Below, piece after piece: positions 1-8,748 of a stretch of 64,000 nt of DNA. The notes beneath the pieces were generated by a model, which saw only the letters and a program-made list of their open reading frames with translations, had not been told where the DNA came from and did no database searches. The stretch comes from JAVVHE01 sp032249695 (GTDB lineage Bacteria; Pseudomonadota; Alphaproteobacteria; Sphingomonadales; Sphingomonadaceae): contig JAVVHE010000005.1 in NCBI GenBank assembly GCA_032249695.1, positions 62,001 through 126,000 of the forward strand, read 5' to 3'. The position numbers and the translations under genes are program-made. Every line of letters starts with the position of its first letter. Positions within the stretch are counted from its first letter, which is position 1.

Positions 1-1
1 C

Positions 2-334
2 AAGGCCGAGGACCTCGCCGCGGTGCAGGCGCTGGAGCAGGCGATGGCCGCGAGCGGAGCGCAGCCCGACCGCGTGTTCTTCGATTGGCGCGGCGGAGCA
101 GCGCGGCGGCCGGGCTATGACGCCGGTGAGTGGACGGCCGTGGCGCGCGCGCTGGAAGGCCACGAGCGCGAGCCGGATGCGCTGGCGCATGACTACTGGC
201 GCGCCGAAGCTCCAGAAACGATGCTGATCGGCGAGGCCGAGCGCATCTGGGCGGCAATCGCCGAGCACGACGACTGGGAGCGATTCGAGGCCAAGATCGC
301 GGCGGTGCGACGGATGGGCGAAGCGCACGCCTAA
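2..334 (+). CDS. C-terminal part of a truncated gene, possibly SelO/YdiU family
   Basis: The reading frame is open from the first bases of the window to a TAA at 332-334, so the real start lies outside. About 110 residues are visible. They are charged and Trp/Glu-rich, with a FFDWRGG segment, an HDYWRAEAPETMLIGEAE stretch and an ending of the type FEAKIAAVRRMGEA. The DWRGG and PETML-type tail recalls the end of alphaproteobacterial SelO (YdiU/UPF0061, protein adenylyltransferase) proteins. The catalytic kinase-like core is not in view, so this is a tentative family guess. An ATG at 23 is in frame but is probably internal. Confidence 0.45.
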   Translation, partial: KAEDLAAVQALEQAMAASGAQPDRVFFDWRGGAARRPGYDAGEWTAVARALEGHEREPDALAHDYWRAEAPETMLIGEAERIWAAIAEHDDWERFEAKIAAVRRMGEAHA

Positions 335-359
335 GTCCCTCTGCGTGCGGGGGAGGGAC
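335..359. terminator. Short hairpin between convergent genes
   Basis: A 7-bp inverted repeat, GTCCCTC (335-341) and GAGGGAC (353-359), with an 11-nt loop, begins at the stop codon of the first gene and sits in the 30-bp gap before the convergent dehydrogenase end. There is no T-tract, so it could be a weak bidirectional terminator or simply chance in GC-rich DNA. Confidence 0.3.
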
Positions 360-364
360 GGCGG

Positions 365-1129
365 TCAGCGCCGTACGTCGGGGCCGCGCTTGATCGTGAA
401 CGGGCCGGGACCCTGCACCACCGGCATCAGCTCGATGCGGTTGACGTTCACGTGCGGCGGCAGGCATGCGATCCACGCGACCGTCTCGGCCACGTCCTCG
501 GGCGTCAGCGGGACGGTGTCGGCGTAGAATGCCGCAGCGCGCGCGTCGTCGCCCCAGCGCACGTTCGAAAACTCGCTGCCGCCGACCATGCCCGGCTGCA
601 CGTCGGCAACGCGGACGCCGGTGCCCGCGAGGTCGGCCTTCAGCCCCAGCGTGAACTGCTGCACGAACGCCTTGGTCCCGCAATAGCTTGCCCCGCCGGG
701 ATAGGGGTAGTTGCCCGCTGTCGAGCCGATATTGACGATCAGCCCGCGTCCGCGCTCGACCATCGCGGGCAGGAAGGCGCGCGTCATGCGAGCGAGGCCA
801 AGCACGTTCGTCGTCACCATGCGCTCCAGCCAGTCGGGATCGGCCTGCCAATAAGGATCGGACCCGAGCGCGAGGCCCGCATTGTTGACGAGCACATCGG
901 GATCTCGCCACTCCTCGGGCAGCGCGTGCGGCAGAGCGGCGACGGCGTCGCGGTCGGTTACGTCGAGCGTCCACGGCAGCAGCGCGCTGCCCAGCTCGGT
1001 GGCCAGCGCATCGAGCCGGCCGCGGCGGCGCGCTGCGGCGATCACGCGGTGCCCGTCGCGCACGAAGCGCCGCGCGATGGCAGCCCCGAAGCCCGACGAG
1101 GCGCCGGTCACGAGAATCGTTTGGGTCAT
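365..1129 (-). CDS. SDR family NAD(P)-dependent oxidoreductase (YdfG-like)
   Basis: A classical short-chain dehydrogenase of 254 residues, the usual length. The N-terminal nucleotide-binding motif TGASSGFG (about residues 8-15), the NNAG motif (about 85-88) and the active-site YxxxK (YCGTK, about 150) preceded by a conserved Ser are all present. The C-terminal segment NVNRIELMPVVQ matches the pattern of YdfG-type enzymes (3-hydroxy acid/serine dehydrogenases), which end with NTLEMMPV-like sequence. The substrate cannot be read from sequence. The gene lies 48 bp downstream of mtnA on the same strand, so it may be co-transcribed with methionine salvage, but no coupling is seen. ATG start at 1129. 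Confidence 0.9.
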   Translation of the reverse strand: MTQTILVTGASSGFGAAIARRFVRDGHRVIAAARRRGRLDALATELGSALLPWTLDVTDRDAVAALPHALPEEWRDPDVLVNNAGLALGSDPYWQADPDWLERMVTTNVLGLARMTRAFLPAMVERGRGLIVNIGSTAGNYPYPGGASYCGTKAFVQQFTLGLKADLAGTGVRVADVQPGMVGGSEFSNVRWGDDARAAAFYADTVPLTPEDVAETVAWIACLPPHVNVNRIELMPVVQGPGPFTIKRGPDVRR

Positions 1130-1177
1130 GGGAGGGCGGGTTAGCGGTGTGCGCCGCAGCCGTCACGCGGGACGCAG

Positions 1178-2233
1178 CTACCCGCGCAGCACCTCGCGTC
1201 CGCCGAGGCCGCGTTCGGTGATGTAGGCGGTGACCAGCCGCGCGGGCGTCACGTCGAAGGCCGGGTTGCGGCCGCGAGACGCGGTGACGCGCACCGTCGC
1301 CAGCGCGCCCGTCCCGGCCGGGCCGGTCAGGTGCGTCAGCTCGTCCTCGGCGCGCTCCTCGATCGGCACGGCCGCACCCTCGGGCGTCGCCGGATCGAAG
1401 GTCGTCGTCGGCAAGGCGACATAGAACGGCACGCCGCAATCGGCCGCCGCCAGCGCTTTCAGGTAGGTGCCGATCTTGTTCACGACGTCGCCGTTCGCCG
1501 CAACGCGGTCGGTGCCGACGATGACCGCGTCGACCTCGCCGCGCTGCATCAGCAGGCCGCCGCTATTGTCGGCGATGACGGTATGCGGCACGCCGTGCTC
1601 GGCCAGCTCGAAGGCGGTCAGCAGCGCGCCCTGATTGCGCGGGCGCGTTTCATCCACCCACACGTGGAGCGCCACTCCGTCGTCGTGGGCGGCGTAGATC
1701 GGCGCGGTGGCGGTGCCGTGGTCGACGGTTGCCAGCCAGCCGGCGTTGCAGTGCGTCAGGATATTCAGCGGACGCCCTTTCTCTTGCGCCATGCGCCGGA
1801 GCAGCGCGAGGCCGTGCGAGCCGATCGCACGGCTCATCGCGGCGTCCTCGTCGGCGATCGCATCCGCGCGCGCGAAGGCGGCGGCGGCGCGGTCGGCGGG
1901 GGGGAACGGGCGGACGCGCGCTGCCACGTCGTCGAGCGCCCAGCGCAGGTTGATCGCGGTCGGCCGCGCGGCGGCGAGGAAGGCGTGCGCAGAGGTCAGG
2001 CCGCCGTCGCTCGCGTCCTCCGCCAGAGCGAGCGCGAAGCCGTAGGCTGCGACCGCGCCGATCAGCGGTGCGCCGCGGCACCACATCTCGCGGATCGCGC
2101 GCTCCGCGTCGGCGGCGGAGCGTAGCTCGACCCACGCTATCTCCCACGGCAGGAGCCGCTGATCGAGGATGCACGCGCCGCGCCCGTCCGCGGTGCGGCT
2201 GACCGATCGCCGCCATTCGCCCCCGATCCTCAC
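1178..2233 (-). CDS. mtnA: Methylthioribose-1-phosphate isomerase
   Basis: Cytosolic enzyme of the methionine salvage pathway, converting 5-methylthioribose-1-phosphate to methylthioribulose-1-phosphate. It is 351 residues, normal for the eIF-2B-alpha/MtnA family. Diagnostic stretches are RGAPLIGAVAAYG (about 50-62), LTHCNAGWLATVDHGTA with the catalytic Cys (about 159-175) and GTDRVAANGDVVNKIGTY with the catalytic Asp (about 240-257). It starts with GTG at 2233, overlapping the mtnC stop (GTGA), so it is the last gene of a tightly coupled mtnB-D-C-A string. No mtnK or mtnP lies in the window, so the source of methylthioribose-1-phosphate is encoded elsewhere. Confidence 0.95.
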   Translation of the reverse strand: MRIGGEWRRSVSRTADGRGACILDQRLLPWEIAWVELRSAADAERAIREMWCRGAPLIGAVAAYGFALALAEDASDGGLTSAHAFLAAARPTAINLRWALDDVAARVRPFPPADRAAAAFARADAIADEDAAMSRAIGSHGLALLRRMAQEKGRPLNILTHCNAGWLATVDHGTATAPIYAAHDDGVALHVWVDETRPRNQGALLTAFELAEHGVPHTVIADNSGGLLMQRGEVDAVIVGTDRVAANGDVVNKIGTYLKALAAADCGVPFYVALPTTTFDPATPEGAAVPIEERAEDELTHLTGPAGTGALATVRVTASRGRNPAFDVTPARLVTAYITERGLGGREVLRG

Positions 2234-2898
2234 AGGCCCAGCTCGTCGAAGCTTGCCAGACCCGCGCCGCCGCCCGTGCGGTCGATCATCGCTGCATGGA
2301 GGCCCGCCGCGCGCGCGGCGTCTGCTTCGGCCTCAACGTCGGTGAGGAACAGGATAGCGTCGGGCGGCAGGCCGAGCGCGTCGGCGATCTTCGCATAGCT
2401 CCCCGCCTCACGCTTGGGGCCGGTGGTCGTATCGAACCAGGACGAGAACAGCCCGGAGAGGTCGCCCGCGGTCGAGTGGCCGAAGATCAGCTTCTGCGCA
2501 GCGATCGAGCCCGACGAGTAGACTGCCAGCCGCAGCCCTTGGCCATGCCAGCGCCGCAGCGCGGCAGCCGCGTCGGGATAGACGTGGCCCCGGAGCTCGC
2601 CGCTTGCGAACCCGTCGGCCCAGATCATGCCTTGCAGCGTCTTGAGCGGCGTGGCCTTGCGGTCCTCGGCGATCCAGCGGAGCAGCGTTTCCCGCGGATC
2701 GCCCGGCTCGGCCGCCGCCACGTGCTCCAGGATCGGCGCGGCCTCGGCGGGGTGGGCCGCGACCCATGCCTTCAGATGCCGCGCCGCATAGGGGAACAGC
2801 TCATCGGCGACGAACGCGATGCTGGATGTGGTGCCCTCGATATCGGTCACGATCGCGCTGATCGTGCCGGGGGGAGGCGCAGCCGGCCGGGTGGTCAA
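2230..2898 (-). CDS. mtnC: Enolase-phosphatase E1 (acireductone synthase)
   Basis: A HAD-superfamily bifunctional enolase-phosphatase that converts 2,3-diketo-5-methylthiopentyl-1-phosphate to the acireductone in methionine salvage. It has 222 residues, normal for the family. HAD motif I is DIEGTTSSIAFV (about 19-30), motif II is the SSGS segment (about 127), and motif III/IV is represented by GPKREAGSYAKI and FLTDVEAEADAARAAG. The only upstream start in frame is TTG at 2898, which overlaps the mtnD stop codon (TTGA), so translation is probably coupled and this unusual start is likely real. Confidence 0.94.
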   Translation of the reverse strand: MTTRPAAPPPGTISAIVTDIEGTTSSIAFVADELFPYAARHLKAWVAAHPAEAAPILEHVAAAEPGDPRETLLRWIAEDRKATPLKTLQGMIWADGFASGELRGHVYPDAAAALRRWHGQGLRLAVYSSGSIAAQKLIFGHSTAGDLSGLFSSWFDTTTGPKREAGSYAKIADALGLPPDAILFLTDVEAEADAARAAGLHAAMIDRTGGGAGLASFDELGL

Positions 2899-3440
2899 GC
2901 GGGGAGGGGTTCGAAGCGCGGGAAGCGCTCGGCGATGGGGTCGCCGGTATAGCGCGCCACCCAGCCTTCGGGGTTCTGGAACATCCGCAGCACGGTGAAA
3001 CGCGGTGCGGCGCCCATATCGAACCAGTGGCGCATCCCCGCGGGTATGCCGACGAGGTCGCCCGCCTCGGCGCGCAGACTATGGACGATGCCGCCCGCGT
3101 TCAGCGTGAACAGCGCCGCGCCCTCGACGAAGAAGCGCACTTCGTCCTCGGCATGAGTATGTTCGCTCAGGAACCTGGCGCGCAGCGCGTCCGGATCGGG
3201 AGTGCGCGGGGAGACGCGCAGCACGTCGGCGGTGGGGTAGCCCGAGCGGGCGAGGGCGGCGATCTCGTCGGCGTAGGCGTGGAGTACGGCTGCATCGTCC
3301 GCATGCGGCGGCAGCGTGCGTGTCGGCCAGCGCTCGAAGCCCGCGCCGATCGCGCTCAGACGTTCGGCGATCAGCGCTGCGTCCTCGGTCGCATCGACCG
3401 CAGCGCCGGTCGCGGCGTCGAAGCGGTCCAGCCTGCTCAT
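2895..3440 (-). CDS. mtnD: Acireductone dioxygenase
   Basis: A cupin-fold metal dioxygenase that oxidises acireductone to the keto acid precursor of methionine (Fe form) or to methylthiopropionate, CO and formate (Ni form). It has 181 residues from the ATG at 3440. The metal ligands are visible as HTHAEDE (His, His, Glu) near residue 100 and the later His in MRHWFDMG. The frame extends 16 residues further upstream, but that extension is Arg-rich and overlaps mtnB. The 3440 ATG overlaps the mtnB stop in an ATGA arrangement, which supports it as the start. Which metal is used cannot be told from sequence. Confidence 0.94.
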   Translation of the reverse strand: MSRLDRFDAATGAAVDATEDAALIAERLSAIGAGFERWPTRTLPPHADDAAVLHAYADEIAALARSGYPTADVLRVSPRTPDPDALRARFLSEHTHAEDEVRFFVEGAALFTLNAGGIVHSLRAEAGDLVGIPAGMRHWFDMGAAPRFTVLRMFQNPEGWVARYTGDPIAERFPRFEPLPA

Positions 3441-4054
3441 GCGCGCGCGCGCCAGCCGCGCTCGGCCAGTTCGGCGGCGATCAGCCACTCGACGCCCTCG
3501 ATCACGCGCTCCGCCTCCTCGATGCTGCGGCCCCAGCCATAGAGGCCGTGGCCGCGGATGAGATACGCAGCGGCGGGGCGGCGCTCAAGCCACGGTGCGA
3601 TCGCCGCCTCGATGTCTGGGATGTGCTGCGAGTTGTCGACGATGGGGAGGTCGAACGCATCCTCGTGCGTGCTGAAGCCGGGGATCACCTTCAGCATCTC
3701 GTGTCCCGCGAACCGCCAGCGGGCGATCAGCGGATGGGCACGGCTGAGGCCCACGGCTTCGGGGCTGTGGCTGTGCAGGACTGCATTCACCTGCTCGAAG
3801 CGGCGGTAGAGCTGCAGGTGCAGGCCGGTCTCGGCGCTGGGCCGCTTGTCCTCCAGCGGCGTGCCGTCAAGCGCGACTCGCATCACGCCCTCCCGGTTCA
3901 GCCGCCCCTTGTGCCAGCCCGATACGGTGATCGCGATGCTGCGATCGTCGAGGCGCATCGAGTAGTTGCCCGCCGTCGCCGGCGCCCAGCCCTTGCCGTC
4001 CAGCCAGCGCCCCGTCGCGACGATTCGTTCGGCGGCTTGCGCGAAACCCGGCAT
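3437..4054 (-). CDS. mtnB: Methylthioribulose-1-phosphate dehydratase
   Basis: A class II aldolase/adducin-fold Zn enzyme that dehydrates methylthioribulose-1-phosphate in methionine salvage. It has about 205 residues. Visible motifs are GNYSMR near residue 30, the Zn-binding HSHSPEAVGLS (about 96-106) and the late YLIRGHGLYGWG. The start is ATG at 4054 (a GTG at 4057 is also possible). The ATG shares a base with the TGA of the upstream kinase gene (TGATG), so the two are translationally coupled. It is first of the mtn enzymes in transcription order. Confidence 0.94.
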   Translation of the reverse strand: MPGFAQAAERIVATGRWLDGKGWAPATAGNYSMRLDDRSIAITVSGWHKGRLNREGVMRVALDGTPLEDKRPSAETGLHLQLYRRFEQVNAVLHSHSPEAVGLSRAHPLIARWRFAGHEMLKVIPGFSTHEDAFDLPIVDNSQHIPDIEAAIAPWLERRPAAAYLIRGHGLYGWGRSIEEAERVIEGVEWLIAAELAERGWRARA

Positions 4055-5892
4055 CACCCTTCGCGGCCGCCGACGCCGTCAATGGCGGTCCGCACGCGAT
4101 CGGCGAGCTCGCGGATGCCGAAGGGCTTGGGCAGCATCACTGCGTCGAGCTCGAGGTCGCCATTCCGAAGGATCGCGTTGGGCGCGTAGCCGGTGGTGAA
4201 CAGCACCGGGATGGTGGGACGCAGCGCGCGCGCCCGGCGGGCGAGCTCGGGGCCGTTCATCTCGGGCATGACAACGTCGGTGAACAGCAGGTCGATGCGC
4301 GCATCCTCGCTGAGGATGTCGAGCGCGTCGGCTCCGTCGCGCGCGGTCAGCACCGTGTAGCCAAGCTCGCGCAGCGCATCGCTTGACAGTTCTCGGACGC
4401 GATGCTCGTCCTCGACAACCAGCACCGTTTCACCGTCCCGCGCATGCGCTGTGGCGACCGGCAGCGAGCGGCGGCGCGTCTCGGCCTCGCCAGTGTGACG
4501 CGGCAGATAGAGCTTGACGGTGGTGCCCTCGCCCAGTTCCGAGTAGATCTTCACATGCCCGCCCGACTGCTTGGCGAAACCAAAGACTTGGCTGAGACCG
4601 AGGCCGGTGCCTTTGCCGTCCTCCTTGGTTGTGAAAAAGGGATCGAAGGCGCGCTCGACGATGTCGGGCGCCATGCCGGTTCCGGTATCGGTCACGCAGA
4701 TGACGACATACTGCCCAGCCCGCACGTCGACATGATCGGCGGCGTAGGCCTCGTCGAGATGTGTGTTCGCCGTTTCGATCGTCAGCTTGCCGCCATCGGG
4801 CATCGCATCGCGGCCGTTGATCGCGAGGTTGACGACGGCATTCTCGAAGGCGCCGCGATCGACGTAGGCGCGCCACAGCCCGCCCGCGAGCACGCATGCC
4901 AGCGCGATCGAGCCGGGCATCGTGCGCTGGAGCAGCTCGCTCGTCGCTGCGATCTGGGCGTTGACGTCGGTGACTTCGGGCGCCAGCGGCTGCTTGCGTG
5001 CGAAGGCCAGCAGCCGCTGCGTCAGGTCCGCCGCGCGCCGGGCCCCCTCCTCGGCGTTGTCGAGATATGTCGCCGCGCGCTCCACCTCGCCGCGGCTAAG
5101 CCGCCGCCGCGCAAGGCCGAGGCCGCCGGTGACGATCGCCAGCATATTATTGAAATCGTGGGCTATCCCGCCGGTGAGCTGGCCCAGTGCATCAAGCTTC
5201 TGGCTGTGGCGCAGCTGCGCTTCGGTGGCGCGCCGGGCGCGCGCCTCTTCGATCAGTCGCGCATTCGCGGCCTCAAGCGCTCGCGTGCGTTCCGCGACCT
5301 GCTGTTCCAACCGGTTCTGCAGGCCCTCCTGCACTGCCGCGCGTGCACGGTCCCGCCAGAGCGCCCGCGCCGTGTAGAGGCTGAGCACCACGACCAGAAG
5401 GGTCGCGGCGATCAGCTTGACGAGCGCGCGCTGCGATGCGCCCACCCCGGCCTCGTACGTGGCGGTGCGCTCGACGAGCAGGCGTTGCTCCTCGGCGCTG
5501 ATCGCGTTCAGTTCGGCCGACAGCGCTTCATCGCTGCGCTGCCGACTGGGCCGCGCGAAGAAATTGCTCAGCGCTGCCACGCGCCCGCGCTGGCTTGAAT
5601 TATCCGCGGTCAGCGCCGCCAGCCGCTTAACCCTCGTATTGAAGCGGGCGACATAATCGTCGCGGCGATCGGGGTTTGAGTTTGCTGCAATCGCGTCCGC
5701 GCGCACGCCTTCGATCGCTGCCAGCACCGCCCAGGTATGCGTTACCGCAGCCGCCGACTGCGCGCGCTGCGTCAGGGCGCGCTGCATCGACAAGCCCGTC
5801 AATGCGACGAGGCCGACGAGCAGCACACCGAGCGCAAGCGCCACGATGTTCAGATTGAGGCGGCGAAGCCCCCTGCCGACCCATCCCATCAT
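4054..5892 (-). CDS. Hybrid sensor histidine kinase with C-terminal receiver domain
   Basis: Membrane-anchored sensor of about 612 residues. In order: TM1 (about 13-36), a periplasmic segment of about 125 residues rich in Arg/Ser/Ala, TM2 (about 165-187), a coiled coil (RLEQQVAERTRALEAANARL), a HisKA box GGIAHDFNNMLA with the phospho-acceptor His, an HATPase_c domain with NLAINGRDAMP (N box), DTGTGM, FDPFFTTKE and GKGTGLGLS, and a receiver domain with VVEDE, the FTDVVMPEMNG phospho-acceptor Asp and a late Lys (KPFG). It starts at ATG 5892 or 5889; the frame could extend to 5964 but with Arg-rich non-signal sequence. It is translationally coupled to mtnB, so it heads the methionine-salvage operon. 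The periplasmic sensor has no family I recognise. Confidence 0.9.
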   Translation of the reverse strand: MMGWVGRGLRRLNLNIVALALGVLLVGLVALTGLSMQRALTQRAQSAAAVTHTWAVLAAIEGVRADAIAANSNPDRRDDYVARFNTRVKRLAALTADNSSQRGRVAALSNFFARPSRQRSDEALSAELNAISAEEQRLLVERTATYEAGVGASQRALVKLIAATLLVVVLSLYTARALWRDRARAAVQEGLQNRLEQQVAERTRALEAANARLIEEARARRATEAQLRHSQKLDALGQLTGGIAHDFNNMLAIVTGGLGLARRRLSRGEVERAATYLDNAEEGARRAADLTQRLLAFARKQPLAPEVTDVNAQIAATSELLQRTMPGSIALACVLAGGLWRAYVDRGAFENAVVNLAINGRDAMPDGGKLTIETANTHLDEAYAADHVDVRAGQYVVICVTDTGTGMAPDIVERAFDPFFTTKEDGKGTGLGLSQVFGFAKQSGGHVKIYSELGEGTTVKLYLPRHTGEAETRRRSLPVATAHARDGETVLVVEDEHRVRELSSDALRELGYTVLTARDGADALDILSEDARIDLLFTDVVMPEMNGPELARRARALRPTIPVLFTTGYAPNAILRNGDLELDAVMLPKPFGIRELADRVRTAIDGVGGREG

Positions 5893-5976
5893 CCCAAAGC
5901 CGGTCTTACCCCGTCCGCGCGCCGCGCGCCAGCAGCGGTTGACGCGGCGCCGGGCCGTCCCCACTCAGCGTGGACT

Positions 5977-6831
5977 GTGACCGTGTCGCCCACTCCCGGC
6001 CGTGCCGAGGCCGTCGCGCCCGGAATCGTCTCGGTGCTCGCCGACAATCCCAGCGTGTTCACCGGGCCGGGCACGGGCACGCTGATCGTCGGCGCTGGCA
6101 GCGACGTGACCGTCGTCGATCCGGGTCCGGACGACCCAGCGCACCTCGCGGCGCTACTGGCAGCGATCGGCGCACGGCGGGTGCGCGCGATCCTCGTCAC
6201 GCACAACCATATCGACCATTCGCCGCTCGCCCGCGCGCTTGCCGACGCCACCGGCGCGGCCGTGGCAGGCGCCGCGCCGATGCTGCCCGAACCCGCGCTC
6301 GGAGCCGAGGGTTTCGACGCGACCTATGCCCCCGATCAGGTGCTGGCCGATGGCGACACCATCGGCGGCGACGGCTGGCTGCTGGCGGCGATCGCGACGC
6401 CCGGCCATACCTCCAACCACCTCAGTTTCGCGTGGGCGTCGGCTGGGCTGATCCTGACCGGAGACCATGTCATGGGCTGGTCGACCTCGGTCATACTGCC
6501 GCCCGATGGGTCGATGGGCGCCTACATGGCCTCGCTCGACCGGCTGCTGGCGCGGCCCGAGACACGCTTTCTCCCAACCCACGGCCCGGCGGTCGAAAAC
6601 GGCCATGCCCGCGTCCGCGCGCTCGGCCATCATCGCCGCCTGCGCGAGGACCAGATCGTCACGCTTCTGCGCGAGCGAGCGCGCACGATCACCGCAATCG
6701 TCGAAACGCTCTACGCTCAGGTCGACCGGCGCCTGTGGCCGGCTGCGGCGAAGTCGGTGGAAGCGCATCTGATCTGGCTTGCCGAACGGGGCCGCGCGCG
6801 CGCCGACGGAGCGGTGTGGAGCCTGGCGTGA
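5977..6831 (+). CDS. MBL-fold metallo-hydrolase (LACTB2-like)
   Basis: Soluble metallo-beta-lactamase-fold hydrolase of about 284 residues. The metal-binding motif THNHIDHS (HxHxDH), the second-shell ATPGHTSNH, the GDHVMGW Asp and the final THGP His are all visible in the expected order. A C-terminal helical region follows (ALGHHRRLREDQIV through AKSVEAHLIWL), the layout of LACTB2/RNase-like or thioesterase-like MBL proteins. The start is GTG at 5977 or 5983; sequence upstream in this frame overlaps the divergent kinase promoter and is not protein-like. It is transcribed divergently from the histidine kinase across about 85 bp. The substrate is unknown. Confidence 0.85.
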   Translation: MTVSPTPGRAEAVAPGIVSVLADNPSVFTGPGTGTLIVGAGSDVTVVDPGPDDPAHLAALLAAIGARRVRAILVTHNHIDHSPLARALADATGAAVAGAAPMLPEPALGAEGFDATYAPDQVLADGDTIGGDGWLLAAIATPGHTSNHLSFAWASAGLILTGDHVMGWSTSVILPPDGSMGAYMASLDRLLARPETRFLPTHGPAVENGHARVRALGHHRRLREDQIVTLLRERARTITAIVETLYAQVDRRLWPAAAKSVEAHLIWLAERGRARADGAVWSLA

Positions 6832-7093
6832 CCGCCGCAATCGCAAGCTGGCACCGGGCGGGTGCGCCTCGCCTCCGGCCGTCGCGTGCCCCGCGCGCCC
6901 GGCGGCGGCTAGCGTCAGCGCCGCTGCGCGCAGAGCGCCATGACGCGCCGCCCGGCATCGGCCAGCGCCGCAGCAGCATGAACGCGGGCGAGGGTGGTCC
7001 GCGTGGGTGCGGCGGCTTGCGGCGGCCGTCACCCCCGCTCGCAATCGGCCGTTCAGCCGCGTGACAGGATAGGGTAGGACGGGGATCCAAGAG

Positions 7094-8323
7094 ATGCCGA
7101 CCTACCGCTACCGAGCCGCCGGTCCGCAGGGCCTGCCCAAGATCGGCATGATCGAAGCCGGCAGCCGGGCCGAGGCGCTGTCGCGGCTGCGTGCCGAGGG
7201 GCTGGCACCGATCGAGGCGGTCGAGACCGGAGCGCGCAAGGCCGCAGCCGCCGCGGACGGACAGCGGGCGCGGGGCGGCGACCGGCGCTCGGCGACGCGT
7301 GCGATCGGCGAGCTGGGCGTCCTGATCGGCGCGGGGCTGACGCTCGATCGCGCGCTCAGTGTGGTCGCCGAAACCGCGACGCGGCCCGCTGCGCGAGCGG
7401 CGTTCGCGGCGATGCTGAAGCGCGTCAAGGAAGGTGCCCCGCTGTCGCGCGCGCTGGGCGAGGCGCCGCCGGGGCTGTTGCCGCCGAGCGCGGCCGCGAT
7501 GGCCGAGGCGGGCGAGGCGAACGGACGGCTGGACGTGGCGCTTGTCCGATTGGCCGATGCACTGGAACGCGCCGAGAAGCTGCGCGAGACGATAATCTCC
7601 AGCCTGATCTACCCCGCGCTGCTGATCGCGGTGGCGATCGCGGTCATCGGCGTCATGCTGTTCGTGGTGGTCCCGCAGTTCGAAACGCTGCTCGCCGGCG
7701 CGAACCGCGCCGCGCTCCCGGCGTCGACGCTGGCGCTGATCGGCGCGTCGCAGGTGGCGCGCGCCGAGGGGCCAGCGGTGCTGACGGCGCTGGCGCTGGC
7801 TGCGATCGTGCTGTGGCGGGCGCTGAAGCGGCCCGCGATGCGTGCGCGGCTCGACCGGCGGGTGCTGGAGTTGCCCGTCGTCGGCACGATCGTGCGCGAC
7901 GCGGAAACCGCGCGCTTCGCGCGTGTTCTGGGGTCGCTGATCGAAGGCGGCGTGCCCGTCCCGCAAGCGCTCGCCATCGCGCGCCGGTCGATCGCGAACG
8001 CGCATATCGCCGCGGCCGTTGAGCGCGTCGGCACGGGCCTGAAGCGTGGCGGCGGGCTGACTGCGCCGCTCGCGGCGGCGGGCGTGTTCCCCAAGCTCGC
8101 GATCAGCTTCCTGCGCACCGGCGAGGAGACCGCGCGGCTGGGGCCGATGCTCGACAAGCTCGCCGACGTGCTCGATGCCGAGGTGCGGCAGAAGACGGCG
8201 CGCGCGATCGGGCTTTTGACTCCGCTGCTGACCATCGCCATTGGCCTGTTTATCGGCCTCGTGATCGCAAGCCTCATCACCGCGATCCTGGGCTTCAACC
8301 AGCTGGCGCTTGGCCCCGCATGA
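7094..8323 (+). CDS. gspF: Type II secretion inner-membrane platform protein GspF
   Basis: Polytopic inner-membrane platform of the type II secretion system, 409 residues, the normal length. It opens with the PTYRYRAAGPQG signature of GspF/PilC, has two homologous halves each starting with a LGVLIGAGLTLDRALS-like or LGSLIEGGVPVPQALA-like segment (about residues 75 and 275), and hydrophobic helices at about 170-195, 220-240 and 375-405. It starts at ATG 7094 and opens a compact operon whose order is F-G-H-I-J-L-M-C-D-K. The ATPase gspE, normally next to gspF, is not present upstream, where 262 bp without a gene separate it from the MBL hydrolase. Confidence 0.95.
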   Translation: MPTYRYRAAGPQGLPKIGMIEAGSRAEALSRLRAEGLAPIEAVETGARKAAAAADGQRARGGDRRSATRAIGELGVLIGAGLTLDRALSVVAETATRPAARAAFAAMLKRVKEGAPLSRALGEAPPGLLPPSAAAMAEAGEANGRLDVALVRLADALERAEKLRETIISSLIYPALLIAVAIAVIGVMLFVVVPQFETLLAGANRAALPASTLALIGASQVARAEGPAVLTALALAAIVLWRALKRPAMRARLDRRVLELPVVGTIVRDAETARFARVLGSLIEGGVPVPQALAIARRSIANAHIAAAVERVGTGLKRGGGLTAPLAAAGVFPKLAISFLRTGEETARLGPMLDKLADVLDAEVRQKTARAIGLLTPLLTIAIGLFIGLVIASLITAILGFNQLALGPA

Positions 8324-8748
8324 CGCTCCTCCGCCGCATTCGCACCGCCCGCGAGGACGGCTTTACGCTGCTCGAACTGCTGGTGGTGCTCGCGATCCTG
8401 GGCCTGCTGATCGCGCTCGTCGCGCCGCAGGTGCTGGGCTTCCGCGGCCGCGCGAACGTGCAGGCTGCGCAGGTGCAGGTGCGCAACATCGAAAGCGCGA
8501 TCCAGAATTACCAGCTCGATGTCGGCCGCCCGCCGAGCCAGACCGAGGGCCTGCAGGCGCTGGTGACGCAGCCCGCGGGCGTCGCAAGCTGGAGCGGACC
8601 CTATCTCACGCGCCTGCCCGACGACCCGTGGGGCCACCCGTATCAATATCGCATCCCCGGCGAGAACGGGCGCGCGTTCGATGTCGTCTCGCTGGGATCG
8701 GATGGCCAGCCCGGCGGTTCGGGCGAGGCGAAAGACATCACGAACTAG
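8320..8748 (+). CDS. gspG: Major type II pseudopilin GspG
   Basis: Major pseudopilin of 142 residues. The prepilin leader ends in EDG followed by FTLLELLVVLAILGLLIALV, with Glu at +5 of the mature protein, the classic type IV pilin-like N-terminus. The family-typical middle (NYQLDVGRPPSQTEGLQALV), DPWGHPYQYRIPG and the Ca-binding-like C-terminal DVVSLGSDGQPGG segment are all present. It overlaps gspF by 4 bp. It should be processed by the prepilin peptidase GspO/PilD, which is not encoded in this window. Confidence 0.97.
   Translation: MTLLRRIRTAREDGFTLLELLVVLAILGLLIALVAPQVLGFRGRANVQAAQVQVRNIESAIQNYQLDVGRPPSQTEGLQALVTQPAGVASWSGPYLTRLPDDPWGHPYQYRIPGENGRAFDVVSLGSDGQPGGSGEAKDITN

Noticed and set aside
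452..1144. Long plus-strand frame opposite the short-chain dehydrogenase
   Set aside because: Arg/His/Ala-rich shadow typical of antisense frames in GC-rich DNA; the minus-strand dehydrogenase has clear motifs.
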